DNA from: Mycobacterium asiaticum | Lineage (GTDB): Bacteria; Actinomycetota; Actinomycetes; Mycobacteriales; Mycobacteriaceae | Length of the DNA stretch: 64,000 nt | Direction: 5' to 3' | Assembly (NCBI RefSeq): GCF_001673315.1 | Contig: NZ_LZLQ01000059.1 | Location: 1-64,000, forward strand | Part shown: positions 56,980-64,000 of the stretch, piece by piece | Position numbering within the stretch: the stretch's first letter is position 1 | Layout: each line of letters opens with the position of its first letter | Made by a program: the position numbers and the translations under genes | The notes under the pieces: model-generated | Told to the model about the DNA's origin: nothing | The model's input: only the letters and a program-made list of their open reading frames with translations | Databases searched by the model: none

Positions 56980-58605
56980 ATGCACAGCACGATGCAAGAC
57001 GTCCAGCTCACAATCTCGGCAATTGTCCGCCATGCCGCCTCCATTCACGGAAACAGCGAGGTGATCACCCCCGACGGAATTGGATACCGAAGTATGTCCT
57101 ACCGTAGCGTCCTGGGGCGAGCGGGCCGACTTGCCAATGCGTTGCGCGGGCTCGGAATAACGGCAGATCAACGGGTGGCCACTTTTCAGTGGAGTAACCA
57201 AGAACATCTCGAGGCCTACTGCGCGGTTCCCTCCATGGGCGCGGTGCTGCACACCCTCAACATTCGTTTGGCTCCAGAGCAACTCGCGTACATCGCCAAC
57301 CATGCCAGCGATCAGATCATCCTGGTGGATGCGTCGGTTGCGCCATTGTTGGCTAGTGCGCTACCAGCGATGGAGTCGGTGCATACGGTCATCGCCACCG
57401 GGGGCGGCGACCTCGCTCCGCTGCAGCGATGCGGGAAGACGGTGTTGCGTTACGAGGAGATCCTGGCGCAGCAACCGGAGACTTTCGATTGGCCCGAGAT
57501 CGATGAGCGTTCCGCCGCGGCCATGTGCTACACCAGCGGGACTACTGGAAATCCCAAAGGTGTTGTCTACAGCCACCGTTCGACCTACCTACATGCACTG
57601 ACCGCCTGCACGTCGAACGCCCTGGCAGTGAGCGAGGCCGACCGTATCCTGGCCATTGTCCCGATGTTTCACGCCAATGCGTGGGGACTGATCTACGCGG
57701 CGTTGATGTCTGGTGCGGACTTGGTATTACCCGATCGCCATCTGCAAGCCGCGCCGCTGGTGTCGATCATCGAAGAGACTCAGCCGACTATCGCCGGTGC
57801 AGTGCCGACGATCTGGAACGATGTCGATCGATACCTGGAATCGAATCCCGCCCGGGACATCTCCTCACTTCGGCTGGTTGCCTGCGGGGGATCGGCAGTC
57901 CCCGTCTCGCTGATGCGGGCATTCGAAGACAAGTACAACGTGCCTATCGTGCAGGCATGGGGCATGACCGAAACCTCGCCGCTGGCTACCGTCGCACGCG
58001 CAGCGCACGGAGTAGGCGAGACCCGTGCGTGGGAGATGCGCGAAAGCCAGGGTCGGCCGATGTGCGGTGTCGAGATCCGGTTGCGTGACGACCACAAGAA
58101 GACAGTGCCGTGGGACGGTCGATCAGCGGGTGAAATACAGGCGCGAGGCCCGTGGATCACCGGCGCCTACTTCGGCGACGATGATCCGGACAAGTTCGAC
58201 GGAGGGTGGCTGCGCACCGGCGACGTCGGCCGGATCGACCCGGACGGGTATCTCACGCTGACCGATCGTGCGAAGGACGTCATCAAGTCAGGTGGAGAAT
58301 GGATCTCCTCAGTCGAGCTGGAAAACACGCTGATTGGTCACCCGGCGATCTACGAGGCTGCGGTGGTGGCAGTTCCCGACGACAAATGGCAGGAAAGACC
58401 GCTCGCCCTGGTCGTGGTTCACCGTGGAGCCGAGGTCGACATCGACCGACTGCGCGCGTTTCTGTTGGACAAGGTCGCCAAGTGGTGGATCCCGGAGCGG
58501 TGGAGCTTCGTGTCTGAGATTCCCCGAACAAGCGTCGGGAAATACGACAAGAAGGCCATACGCGCGCGTCACTCCGCCGGCGAGTATCAGATCGAAACGT
58601 CCTAA
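56980..58605 (+). CDS. AlkK-like medium-chain fatty acyl-CoA ligase (copy 2)
   Basis: The 541-residue AMP-forming ligase has [28 protein letters not shown] and [20 protein letters not shown]. The C-terminal lysine lies in SVGKYDKK. It is closely similar to the copy at 39,483, including the N-terminus STMQDV, so one is probably a duplicate of the other with the surrounding module. It would make an acyl-CoA for the acyl-CoA dehydrogenase encoded next. Confidence 0.9.
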   Translation: MHSTMQDVQLTISAIVRHAASIHGNSEVITPDGIGYRSMSYRSVLGRAGRLANALRGLGITADQRVATFQWSNQEHLEAYCAVPSMGAVLHTLNIRLAPEQLAYIANHASDQIILVDASVAPLLASALPAMESVHTVIATGGGDLAPLQRCGKTVLRYEEILAQQPETFDWPEIDERSAAAMCYTSGTTGNPKGVVYSHRSTYLHALTACTSNALAVSEADRILAIVPMFHANAWGLIYAALMSGADLVLPDRHLQAAPLVSIIEETQPTIAGAVPTIWNDVDRYLESNPARDISSLRLVACGGSAVPVSLMRAFEDKYNVPIVQAWGMTETSPLATVARAAHGVGETRAWEMRESQGRPMCGVEIRLRDDHKKTVPWDGRSAGEIQARGPWITGAYFGDDDPDKFDGGWLRTGDVGRIDPDGYLTLTDRAKDVIKSGGEWISSVELENTLIGHPAIYEAAVVAVPDDKWQERPLALVVVHRGAEVDIDRLRAFLLDKVAKWWIPERWSFVSEIPRTSVGKYDKKAIRARHSAGEYQIETS

Positions 58606-58647
58606 GAAATCAAACCCATTGATATTGAACAGCCGAGAGGGAATCCT

Positions 58648-59793
58648 GTGACAGCATCAATTTCTCCCTGGATGAGCGCCGAATTGCTCGAGCTTCGTGA
58701 CCTTGCCGCGAAGTTCTTCTCGACCGAATTGGCCCCACATGCGCAACGTTTCGCAGACCAGCACCAAGTTGACCGAGAATTGTGGCACAAAGCCGGCGAA
58801 CTAGGCCTGCTCTGCATGTCCATACCCGAAGAATACGGCGGGGGAGGCGGCACATTCGCGCACGAAGCCGTCGTACTCGAAGAGCAAGCCCGAGTCGGGG
58901 ACAGCTCATGGGGCGCAGGGCTGCACAGCGGAATCGTCGCGCACTACATCCTCCAGTATGCGGCCGAAGAACTACGGAGGCAGTGGCTGCCCAAGATGGC
59001 CTCAGGCGAAATGATCGGTGCTATCGCCATGACGGAGCCAGGGACCGGTTCTGATCTGCAGAGTGTCAAGACCAAAGCAATTCTTGACGGTGACGAGTAC
59101 GTGATCACCGGCGCAAAGACCTTCATCACCAACGGTCAGCAAGCCGACCTGATCATCGTCGTCGCCAAGACAGATCCAAGTCAGGGCGCCGCCGGCATCT
59201 CGCTGATCGTCGCCGAAGCCGATCGACCCGGATTCCGGCGCGGCAAGGTCCTCGACAAAATCGGCCAACGCGGACAAGACACCTCCGAGTTGTTCTTCGA
59301 CGACGTAAGAGTGCCCCGCTCGCACCTCCTGGGCGAGACCGAGGGTCAGGGTTTCATTCAGCTGATGACGCAGCTACCTCAAGAGCGGCTCATCGTCGCG
59401 GTTGGGGCGGTCGCGGCGATGGAACTTGCCGTGGAGCAGACACTCAAATACACCCGTGAGCGGGAAGCGTTCGGACGGCCCGTCTTCGGCTTCCAGAACA
59501 CGAAATTCATCTTGGCCGAAGCTGCAACCGAAACGCGCATCGCACGAGTATTTTTGGACTACTGCATCGACCTACACCTCGCGGGCCAACTCGACGTCCA
59601 GACCGTCGCCATGGCGAAATGGTGGACCACTGAGCGAGCGATGAAGGTGCTCGATGACTGTTTGCAGCTCCACGGCGGATATGGGTACATGACCGAGTAC
59701 CCCATCTCGAGATTGTGGGTGGACCAGCGCGTGCAGAAAATCTACGCCGGCACAAATGAGGTGATGAAGGAAATCATCTCGCGTTCCCTATGA
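58648..59793 (+). CDS. Acyl-CoA dehydrogenase
   Basis: The 381-residue FAD enzyme has the family motifs AMTEPGTGSDLQ and ITGAKTFITNGQ, and QLHGGYGYMTEYPISRLWVD near the C-terminus. The region NEVMKEIISRSL closes the protein, as in short- and medium-chain acyl-CoA dehydrogenases. It catalyses the first step of beta-oxidation on the product of the ligase 42 bp upstream. GTG 58,648 is the start; GAGGGAATCC provides the ribosome binding site. Confidence 0.9.
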   Translation: MTASISPWMSAELLELRDLAAKFFSTELAPHAQRFADQHQVDRELWHKAGELGLLCMSIPEEYGGGGGTFAHEAVVLEEQARVGDSSWGAGLHSGIVAHYILQYAAEELRRQWLPKMASGEMIGAIAMTEPGTGSDLQSVKTKAILDGDEYVITGAKTFITNGQQADLIIVVAKTDPSQGAAGISLIVAEADRPGFRRGKVLDKIGQRGQDTSELFFDDVRVPRSHLLGETEGQGFIQLMTQLPQERLIVAVGAVAAMELAVEQTLKYTREREAFGRPVFGFQNTKFILAEAATETRIARVFLDYCIDLHLAGQLDVQTVAMAKWWTTERAMKVLDDCLQLHGGYGYMTEYPISRLWVDQRVQKIYAGTNEVMKEIISRSL

Positions 59794-59838
59794 CCCTGAA
59801 CGATTAGCCACCTGCACATTACTCACCTGGGAGGATTG

Positions 59839-59940
59839 ATGGCATCTACAGAGGTGCCATATCGCCACGAAATGGGTGGACATTGCGGATCGGGTGCCCT
59901 TCGGGAGTTGATACCAGATGCTCCTATCTTCAGGCAATGA
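59839..59940 (+). pseudogene. BtrH_N-type protein, N-terminal stub
   Basis: Thirty-three codons after GGGAGG encode MASTEVPYRHEMGGHCGSGAL and a short tail. This is the same N-terminal His-Cys motif as the intact BtrH-like protein at 42,542. The frame then stops at TGA 59,938-59,940, at the edge of the IS110 remnant. More than 300 residues are missing. The stub follows the acyl-CoA dehydrogenase gene by 45 bp, so the intact gene would have been in the same operon. Confidence 0.85.
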
Positions 59941-59960
59941 GTTCTTCAGGCAATGAGTTC
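59929..59960. repeat. Perfect 16-bp tandem duplication at the IS110 remnant edge
   Basis: TTCAGGCAATGAGTTC occurs twice without a gap (59,929-59,944 and 59,945-59,960). It covers the last codons of the transposase remnant on the minus strand and the end of the BtrH stub on the plus strand, so it marks the junction of the two. Confidence 0.9.
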
Positions 59961-60560
59961 GTTGGTTCTTCTGCTGGGTTGGCGGAGGGCGTGGTAGATC
60001 TCGCGGGCGATGTACGCTTGATGCAGCGCATGATCTCGTTCTTGGTTTTGCCTTCGGCCAGGCGGTGAACGAAGTAGTCGCGGGTGGGCTGGTGACGGCG
60101 CATGCGCACCACCAGGATGACGTGCAGGGCACGGTTGGCGTCGCGATTGCCTCCCCAATTGAGCCGGTGGCGGATCGTTTTGCCGCTGGAGGCTTCCAGT
60201 GGGCTGACCCCGCAGAGTTTGGCGAAAGCGGCGTCGCTGCCGATCCGAGCGGGGTTGTCGCCGAGGGCGGTCAGCAGCGTGGCAGCGGTGTCGGGCCCGA
60301 CGCTGTAGCTCGGGTGCGGCGGTGGCGGTGATGGTGTCGACGTGGCGTTCGAGTCGGGCGGCTGCGGTGTCGAGCTGGTGGCAACGTGCCGCCATCGACT
60401 TGATAGCAGTAAAGAAAGTTCTCACATCGCAGGCCAGCGGCGGTCAGGCGGGCGTTGGTCGCGCCTGCTGCCCGCGGCGTCTCGATGCGGCGAGGAGCGA
60501 GGACAGTCCTGGCTTGTCGTGGTGCCAGGATGCCGTGGCCGTTGAGATGTACAGCGCTCG
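59946..60560 (-). pseudogene. IS110-family transposase remnant (C-terminal part)
   Basis: On the minus strand, pieces of an IS110-type transposase C-terminus appear in different frames: TAAARLERHVDTITATAAPE, then VGPDTAATLLTALGDN and GVSPLEASSGKTIRHRLNWGG, then EIMRCIKR and YIAREIYHALRQP. At least two single-base shifts break it, and the N-terminal RuvC-like DEDD part is absent. It is not active. The bases from about 60,560 to 60,756 carry no gene I recognise. Confidence 0.8.
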
Positions 60561-60756
60561 TCGTCGTGTGCAAGCTTGTGTGGCGGCGGACGGAGGGCGA
60601 AGCGTAGCGAGCGGCGCGGACGGGAGCGCCAGCGGACGGGAGCAGAGGGAGTGTAGCGAAGCCCGCAGGTAGCCGCCGGTTCCTCGCGGGCTATGGCGGC
60701 CCGGGCTCCGCTGAGCATCAGTTGCGGGTCTGCGCCATGGCGATGGGACTCGTAGG

Positions 60757-61302
60757 ATGGCGGTTGTGAGCGGGATGCTGGCGCAGCGTGCACGGCGAGA
60801 GGCCGAGACGCGACTGGTGGGGCAGCTGCGGCGGTTGGCGCATGTGCGGGGTGTCGCGACGACTGCCGAGCGGCTGAGTCGGCGGTTCGATGCCCAGACA
60901 GCGGACTCTTTGGTGGCAGCGGCGTGGCTGCACGATATCGGCTACGCACCGTCGTTGCGCCGGACCGGGTTTCATCCGCTCGATGGCGCAGAGTTTGCCC
61001 GGGCGGCGGGTTTTCGGGAGCTGGTCGCCTCCCTGGTGGCGTTCCATACTGGGGCGCACGCGGAAGCTGCCGAGCGCGGCTTGTCAGGTTTAGCGGCGTT
61101 CAGCGATCCGCCCAGCGATGTTCTGGATGTGTTGACCTTTTGCGATCTGACGACCGGGCCGGACGGGGCGCCGGTATCACCGCGAGATCGATTGATCGAG
61201 GTGTTGGGCCGCTATGGACCCGAGGACCCGGTGCACCGCGCGGTCGACGCGGGGCGCGACGAACTGTTGGCGGCGGTCCGACGGGTACGCGATTGGCTGT
61301 AA
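60757..61302 (+). CDS. HD-domain protein
   Basis: The 181-residue protein has an HD phosphohydrolase core: LAHVRGVA supplies the first His, AAWLHDIGYAP holds the His59-Asp60 pair, and LTFCDLTTG supplies the distal Asp. It likely hydrolyses a phosphate ester or nucleotide, but the substrate is unknown. ATG 60,757 or GTG 60,766 may start it. Its stop faces the Nudix gene stop 10 bp away (convergent). Confidence 0.82.
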   Translation: MAVVSGMLAQRARREAETRLVGQLRRLAHVRGVATTAERLSRRFDAQTADSLVAAAWLHDIGYAPSLRRTGFHPLDGAEFARAAGFRELVASLVAFHTGAHAEAAERGLSGLAAFSDPPSDVLDVLTFCDLTTGPDGAPVSPRDRLIEVLGRYGPEDPVHRAVDAGRDELLAAVRRVRDWL

Positions 61303-61312
61303 ACCCAGCCGG

Positions 61313-61780
61313 TTAGCCGAGGTAGGGGCTGTCGCGGTGTTGCAGGTAGTGCTCGATGCGCAGTCGCATCGACGGGTGCATGTCCAGATTGGGGATGTCG
61401 TCGGGATCGGTCCAGGCGATGTCGGTGCTTTCGTGATCGATGGCCAGGGTACCGCCGAGAACCTTGGTGGTGAAGGACAGAGAGAACTGTTGGCGGACTT
61501 CGCCATCGGTGAACGCGACGACATGCTGCGGGTTGGTGTAGACACCGACAAGGCCGGTGACTTCAATGTCGAGCCCGGTTTCCTCTTTGACTTCCCGGAC
61601 GGCGGTGTCGGCAATCGTTTCGCCGATGTCGTGTCCGCCGCCGGGTAGCGCCCACAGGGTGTTGTCGCGGCGTTTGATCAGCAGGATACGACCCTGTTCG
61701 TCGGTGACGATGGCCGAGGCTGACGGAACGACGCTGTTGGGCAGCGGGGCGTTGGGGTCGTTGTAGTAGTCGGTTCGCAT
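61313..61780 (-). CDS. Nudix hydrolase (Pif-like by context)
   Basis: The 155-residue protein contains a full Nudix box: G48, five residues, E54, seven residues, then REVKEETGL (R62-E63, E66-E67, G69). It cleaves a nucleoside diphosphate linked to another group. In the AICE pSAM2 the Nudix protein Pif protects against re-entry of the element, and the context makes a similar role possible. It starts five bases after the XRE regulator gene, in the same direction. Confidence 0.88.
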   Translation of the reverse strand: MRTDYYNDPNAPLPNSVVPSASAIVTDEQGRILLIKRRDNTLWALPGGGHDIGETIADTAVREVKEETGLDIEVTGLVGVYTNPQHVVAFTDGEVRQQFSLSFTTKVLGGTLAIDHESTDIAWTDPDDIPNLDMHPSMRLRIEHYLQHRDSPYLG

Positions 61781-61785
61781 AGGGT

Positions 61786-62604
61786 TCAGCCTTTCGCGCT
61801 GAGCGGTCTGGCGCGATCCCAGACCTGGGTGAAAGCGTCTTCGAGGGTGGCCCAGAGCCGTGGTTCGTGGTGGCGCGACAGCACAAGCACGGGGTTGTTG
61901 CGCCCGGGTGAGCCGTAGATGTGGAAGTTGACGATCATGGCGTCGTCGACCCGGAAGATCGACGTGTAGAGCGTGGTGTCGTGGGTGCGGATATCCAGCC
62001 CCGGGGTATCGGCATGCGGGGCGAGCAACTCCACGGACGTGCGGCAGCGGGCGATGACGGCCTCGCCGATGCCTTCCTCCTTGCCGCGCAGGATCGTGGT
62101 GGCAGTGTCAGGATCCCCGACGAGAAACCGCACCGCCACACCGCGGGCGGCGGCGTCGAGCAGAATGTCGAGGAAGCCGTCGAGGGTGTCAAACAGGAAC
62201 GTGGCCGCCAGGACGAGGATGTCGATGCCGGTGGTGGCGTCGCCGAAATGCTGCTGCCACGTCGTGATCGGCAGCTGGGTGCGGCTGGCATACAGCGTCG
62301 CGGTGAACGGACCACCCAGCGACGTCGTCGCCAGCGCGCTCGCGGTAGGGGCAGGATACTGGTTGGGCCACAGGTTGTGCGGTGTGCAGCCAAGCAGCTT
62401 AGCGGCGCGGCGGGCGTTGTCCTCGCGGACGTTGTAGTCGATGTTGGCCAGCCAGCGGCGCACCGTCTTGATATCCACGCCCACCGCAGTGGCGAACCTC
62501 TGTGGGGAGAGTCCCTTGGCGTGCAGCCGTTGGGTGAGGCGATCGTTGGGGATCGTGGCGGCCTCGGCGTCGCCGTCCTGATCGCCCGTCGTCTCAGCGC
62601 ACAT
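61786..62604 (-). CDS. XRE-type regulator with DUF5919 domain
   Basis: The 272-residue protein has an N-terminal helix-turn-helix (about 22-70, RLTQRLHAKGLSPQRFATAVG and VDIKTVRRWL). A C-terminal domain (about 95-270) follows that resembles DUF5919, with phospholipase-D-like features (FLFDTLDGFLDILLDAAARG, VNFHIYGSPGRNNPV). Such proteins regulate actinobacterial mobile elements. It is divergent from the SCO3933-like gene, and the hexamer array lies between them. The start at 62,604 has a weak ribosome binding site. Confidence 0.82.
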   Translation of the reverse strand: MCAETTGDQDGDAEAATIPNDRLTQRLHAKGLSPQRFATAVGVDIKTVRRWLANIDYNVREDNARRAAKLLGCTPHNLWPNQYPAPTASALATTSLGGPFTATLYASRTQLPITTWQQHFGDATTGIDILVLAATFLFDTLDGFLDILLDAAARGVAVRFLVGDPDTATTILRGKEEGIGEAVIARCRTSVELLAPHADTPGLDIRTHDTTLYTSIFRVDDAMIVNFHIYGSPGRNNPVLVLSRHHEPRLWATLEDAFTQVWDRARPLSAKG

Positions 62605-62681
62605 CTTTCCGTGTCATCCCTGTCCATCCTCAGCGCGTGGTTCCTAGTTTGCCATGCGACTGCCGCCGCCCCGCGGCGGTG

Positions 62682-62782
62682 ATGCCCGTCCGATGCCCAC
62701 GGGCATGTCCCTGTCGTGTCCGAAATGTCTGCGGCAGTGTCGGCAATGCCTGCCAACGTCCCTCGCTACGTCCGCGATGTCC
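62682..62782. repeat. Array of about ten phased hexamers (RYGYCY type)
   Basis: Hexamers ATGCCC, ATGCCC, ATGTCC, GTGTCC, ATGTCT, GTGTCG, ATGCCT, ACGTCC, ACGTCC and ATGTCC start at 62,682, 62,693, 62,705, 62,716, 62,725, 62,737, 62,746, 62,756, 62,768 and 62,777. The steps are 9-12 bp, averaging about one helical turn. The second and third overlap the palindrome ATGCCC-AC-GGGCAT. The array fills most of the 239-bp gap between the divergent XRE and SCO3933-like genes. It may be an operator array or an iteron-like site. Confidence 0.6.
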
Positions 62783-62843
62783 ACGTGAACTGAGCCCAGC
62801 GCCGCAACGGGCGCAAACAGATCACGAAAGGAACAGCGGGACA

Positions 62844-63188
62844 ATGCGTTTAAGAATCGACACATCAGGCACACGGTTCATCGTCACCCGAGCGGCCGAG
62901 CCGCGGCTGAACTTCGAGACCGGCAGCCCAAAAGTGGACACCGCCACCGGCGTGCCACTGTATGCCGCGCAGCTGTTGGCGTTGGATGACACCGGTGGTG
63001 AAGTGCTCAACGTCACCGTCGCCGGGGATCCGAAAGTGACAGTCACCCAACCTGTTTCAGTCGCGGGTCTGGTTGCTATCCCTTGGGCTCAAGGTGATCG
63101 CAGCGGCGTGGCGTTCCGTGCCGACGCCATCACCCCCACCAACCCCGCGGCTGCGCCGAGCGATCAAGCGTCCCGCGCGCAGAAATAA
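62844..63188 (+). CDS. SCO3933-like small regulatory protein
   Basis: The 114-residue protein resembles the SCO3933-family proteins that precede the translocase gene in actinomycete mobile elements. It has beta-strand-rich segments (RLRIDTSGTRFIVTRAAEPR, PLYAAQLLALDD and LVAIPWAQGDRSGVAFRADAI). The molecular function is unknown. GAAAGGAAC lies upstream of ATG 62,844. A 89-bp gap with a short hairpin-like GGGGCGCGGCGC...GCGCCCC sequence separates it from the translocase gene. Confidence 0.75.
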   Translation: MRLRIDTSGTRFIVTRAAEPRLNFETGSPKVDTATGVPLYAAQLLALDDTGGEVLNVTVAGDPKVTVTQPVSVAGLVAIPWAQGDRSGVAFRADAITPTNPAAAPSDQASRAQK

Positions 63189-63277
63189 CCCCATTTGCTG
63201 GGGCGCGGCGCTCGTGGGTGTCGCGCCCCAGCACGTGAGCTGCTATCGACCATTCACTCACCAGAGGGACGCCTGTC

Positions 63278-64000
63278 ATGGCATCAAACTACAAAAACAG
63301 CAAGAACTCTCAATCCAACGACGACGACTGGATCACCGACCTCATCCTCTCACTGTTCAAAGCGGCCGGGTATCTGCTGTGGTGGGCGGTCCTGTTCCCG
63401 GCCATCAGCATCCCGATCATCGCCAGCGTGGCGATGGCCATTACCCATGGCTCACGCGCGGGTCTGATCATCGGTATTGCTTTCGCTGCCGCGTATGCGG
63501 GCTGGGCGTGGCTGGACCCGCGATCGTTTCACGGATGGGTCACCGAGCCGGTGCGGCGGCGCTGGTTGACCTGGTCGCGCTACACCCGCACCTGGCAATC
63601 GGTGTGCACCCTGCACGGCCTGACCGCCACACTTGGCGAACGCACCTTGGTGCCGACCTTGCAGTCGGTGCGCATCGGCAAGACGACCGACGTCCTGGCG
63701 CTGCGAGTGGTCACCGGCCACTCCCTGGCTGATTGGCACAAGCAATCCGAGGCGCTAGCCGCCGCCTGGCGTGCCGACCGGATCGCCATCCGCGCGACCG
63801 CGCCCGGAGAGCTACGCATCACCCTGATGCGCGGCGACGTGCTGGCCGACCCGATTGCCCTGCCCATGCCCACGACGGCGACTGCGGTGGATGTGGGGTC
63901 GGTGCGGGTCGGGATCACCGAAACCCGCCACTGGTGGCACCTACCTCTGCTTGGCCACCACCTGCTCGTGGCTGGCGCGACCGGCGCGGGGAAAGGTTCA
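63278..64000 (+). CDS. FtsK/SpoIIIE-family translocase, TraSA-like (runs off the window end)
   Basis: The frame is open from ATG 63,278 to the window end (241 codons). It shows two hydrophobic helices (about 25-75), a linker and then a Walker A motif GATGAGKGS at 233-241, where the window stops. This layout fits the double-stranded-DNA translocase of AICEs that moves plasmid-like DNA between mycelia or cells. AGAGGGACGCC precedes the start. The Walker B region and most of the ATPase lie outside. Confidence 0.85.
   Translation, partial: MASNYKNSKNSQSNDDDWITDLILSLFKAAGYLLWWAVLFPAISIPIIASVAMAITHGSRAGLIIGIAFAAAYAGWAWLDPRSFHGWVTEPVRRRWLTWSRYTRTWQSVCTLHGLTATLGERTLVPTLQSVRIGKTTDVLALRVVTGHSLADWHKQSEALAAAWRADRIAIRATAPGELRITLMRGDVLADPIALPMPTTATAVDVGSVRVGITETRHWWHLPLLGHHLLVAGATGAGKGS

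Larger units (their letters stand above)
60757..64000. mobile_element. Edge of a probable actinomycete integrative and conjugative element
   Basis: The gene set HD protein, Nudix hydrolase, XRE/DUF5919 regulator, SCO3933-like small protein and FtsK/TraSA-like translocase is what is seen in pSAM2-type elements (AICEs). In pSAM2 a Nudix hydrolase (Pif) limits redundant transfer. The left limit is uncertain: no attachment site or tRNA is visible, and the replication and integrase genes would lie beyond the window. Confidence 0.6.

Noticed and set aside
60560-60756. Possible tRNA or attachment site for the mobile element
   Set aside because: I could not fold a cloverleaf or find a repeated segment within the window.

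Overview
The window comes from a mycobacterium (Mycobacterium sensu lato, apparently not M. tuberculosis). Positions 1-21,250 carry the mycobacterial division and cell wall (dcw) cluster in its usual order: mraZ (3' end), rsmH, ftsL-like, pbpB, murE, murF, mraY, murD, ftsW, murG, murC, ftsQ, ftsZ, pgeF, yggS-like, sepF, yggT-like, wag31 and an Rv2144c-like membrane protein. Most of these genes overlap by 4 bp (ATGA or GTGA), so they probably form one translationally coupled operon for lipid II synthesis, septal transpeptidation and divisome and elongasome assembly. A phosphoribosyltransferase gene on the minus strand closes this core block.

From 21.9 to 28.5 kb lies a nest of mobile DNA. A 13-bp minisatellite is followed by a vapBC toxin-antitoxin locus. 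The vapB antitoxin gene is split by an IS3-family element with inverted ends and a 3-bp target duplication. That IS is itself split by a Tn554-like element carrying three recombinase-associated genes (two tyrosine recombinases and a DUF6262-type protein). Removing both insertions on paper restores a complete antitoxin reading frame and a normal IS3 element of about 1.38 kb.

From 29 to 59.8 kb is an accessory catabolic region rich in oxidoreductases. It has an AraC regulator with a ferredoxin, CYP153 and ferredoxin reductase operon (terminal alkane hydroxylation), and two AlkK-like acyl-CoA ligases. It also has an NDMA-type alcohol dehydrogenase, a second zinc alcohol dehydrogenase, an acyl-CoA dehydrogenase, an SCP2-like protein and thioesterases. 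A six-gene operon follows: SDR, ferritin-like protein, two Baeyer-Villiger-type monooxygenases (BVMOs), an esterase and a third BVMO. It is followed by a CYP136-like P450. Several TetR genes are interspersed. The set reads as oxidation of alkyl chains or ketones to alcohols, esters, acids and CoA esters.

The least understood part of that region is a pair of families found together twice: a BtrH_N/DUF4872 protein and a transglutaminase-like protein, each pair beside an AlkK-like ligase. In the first copy the transglutaminase is frameshifted. In the second the BtrH gene is cut short next to an IS110 remnant. One intact copy of each family survives, in different modules. Other decay includes a thiolase lacking its core, an IS1380 remnant, and a thioesterase whose strong ribosome binding site precedes ATC rather than ATG.

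From about 60.7 kb to the window end is the edge of what looks like an actinomycete integrative and conjugative element: an HD protein, a Nudix hydrolase, an XRE/DUF5919 regulator, a helically phased hexamer array, a small SCO3933-like protein and the start of an FtsK/TraSA-type translocase cut off at its Walker A motif. No tRNA, rRNA or CRISPR array was recognised.
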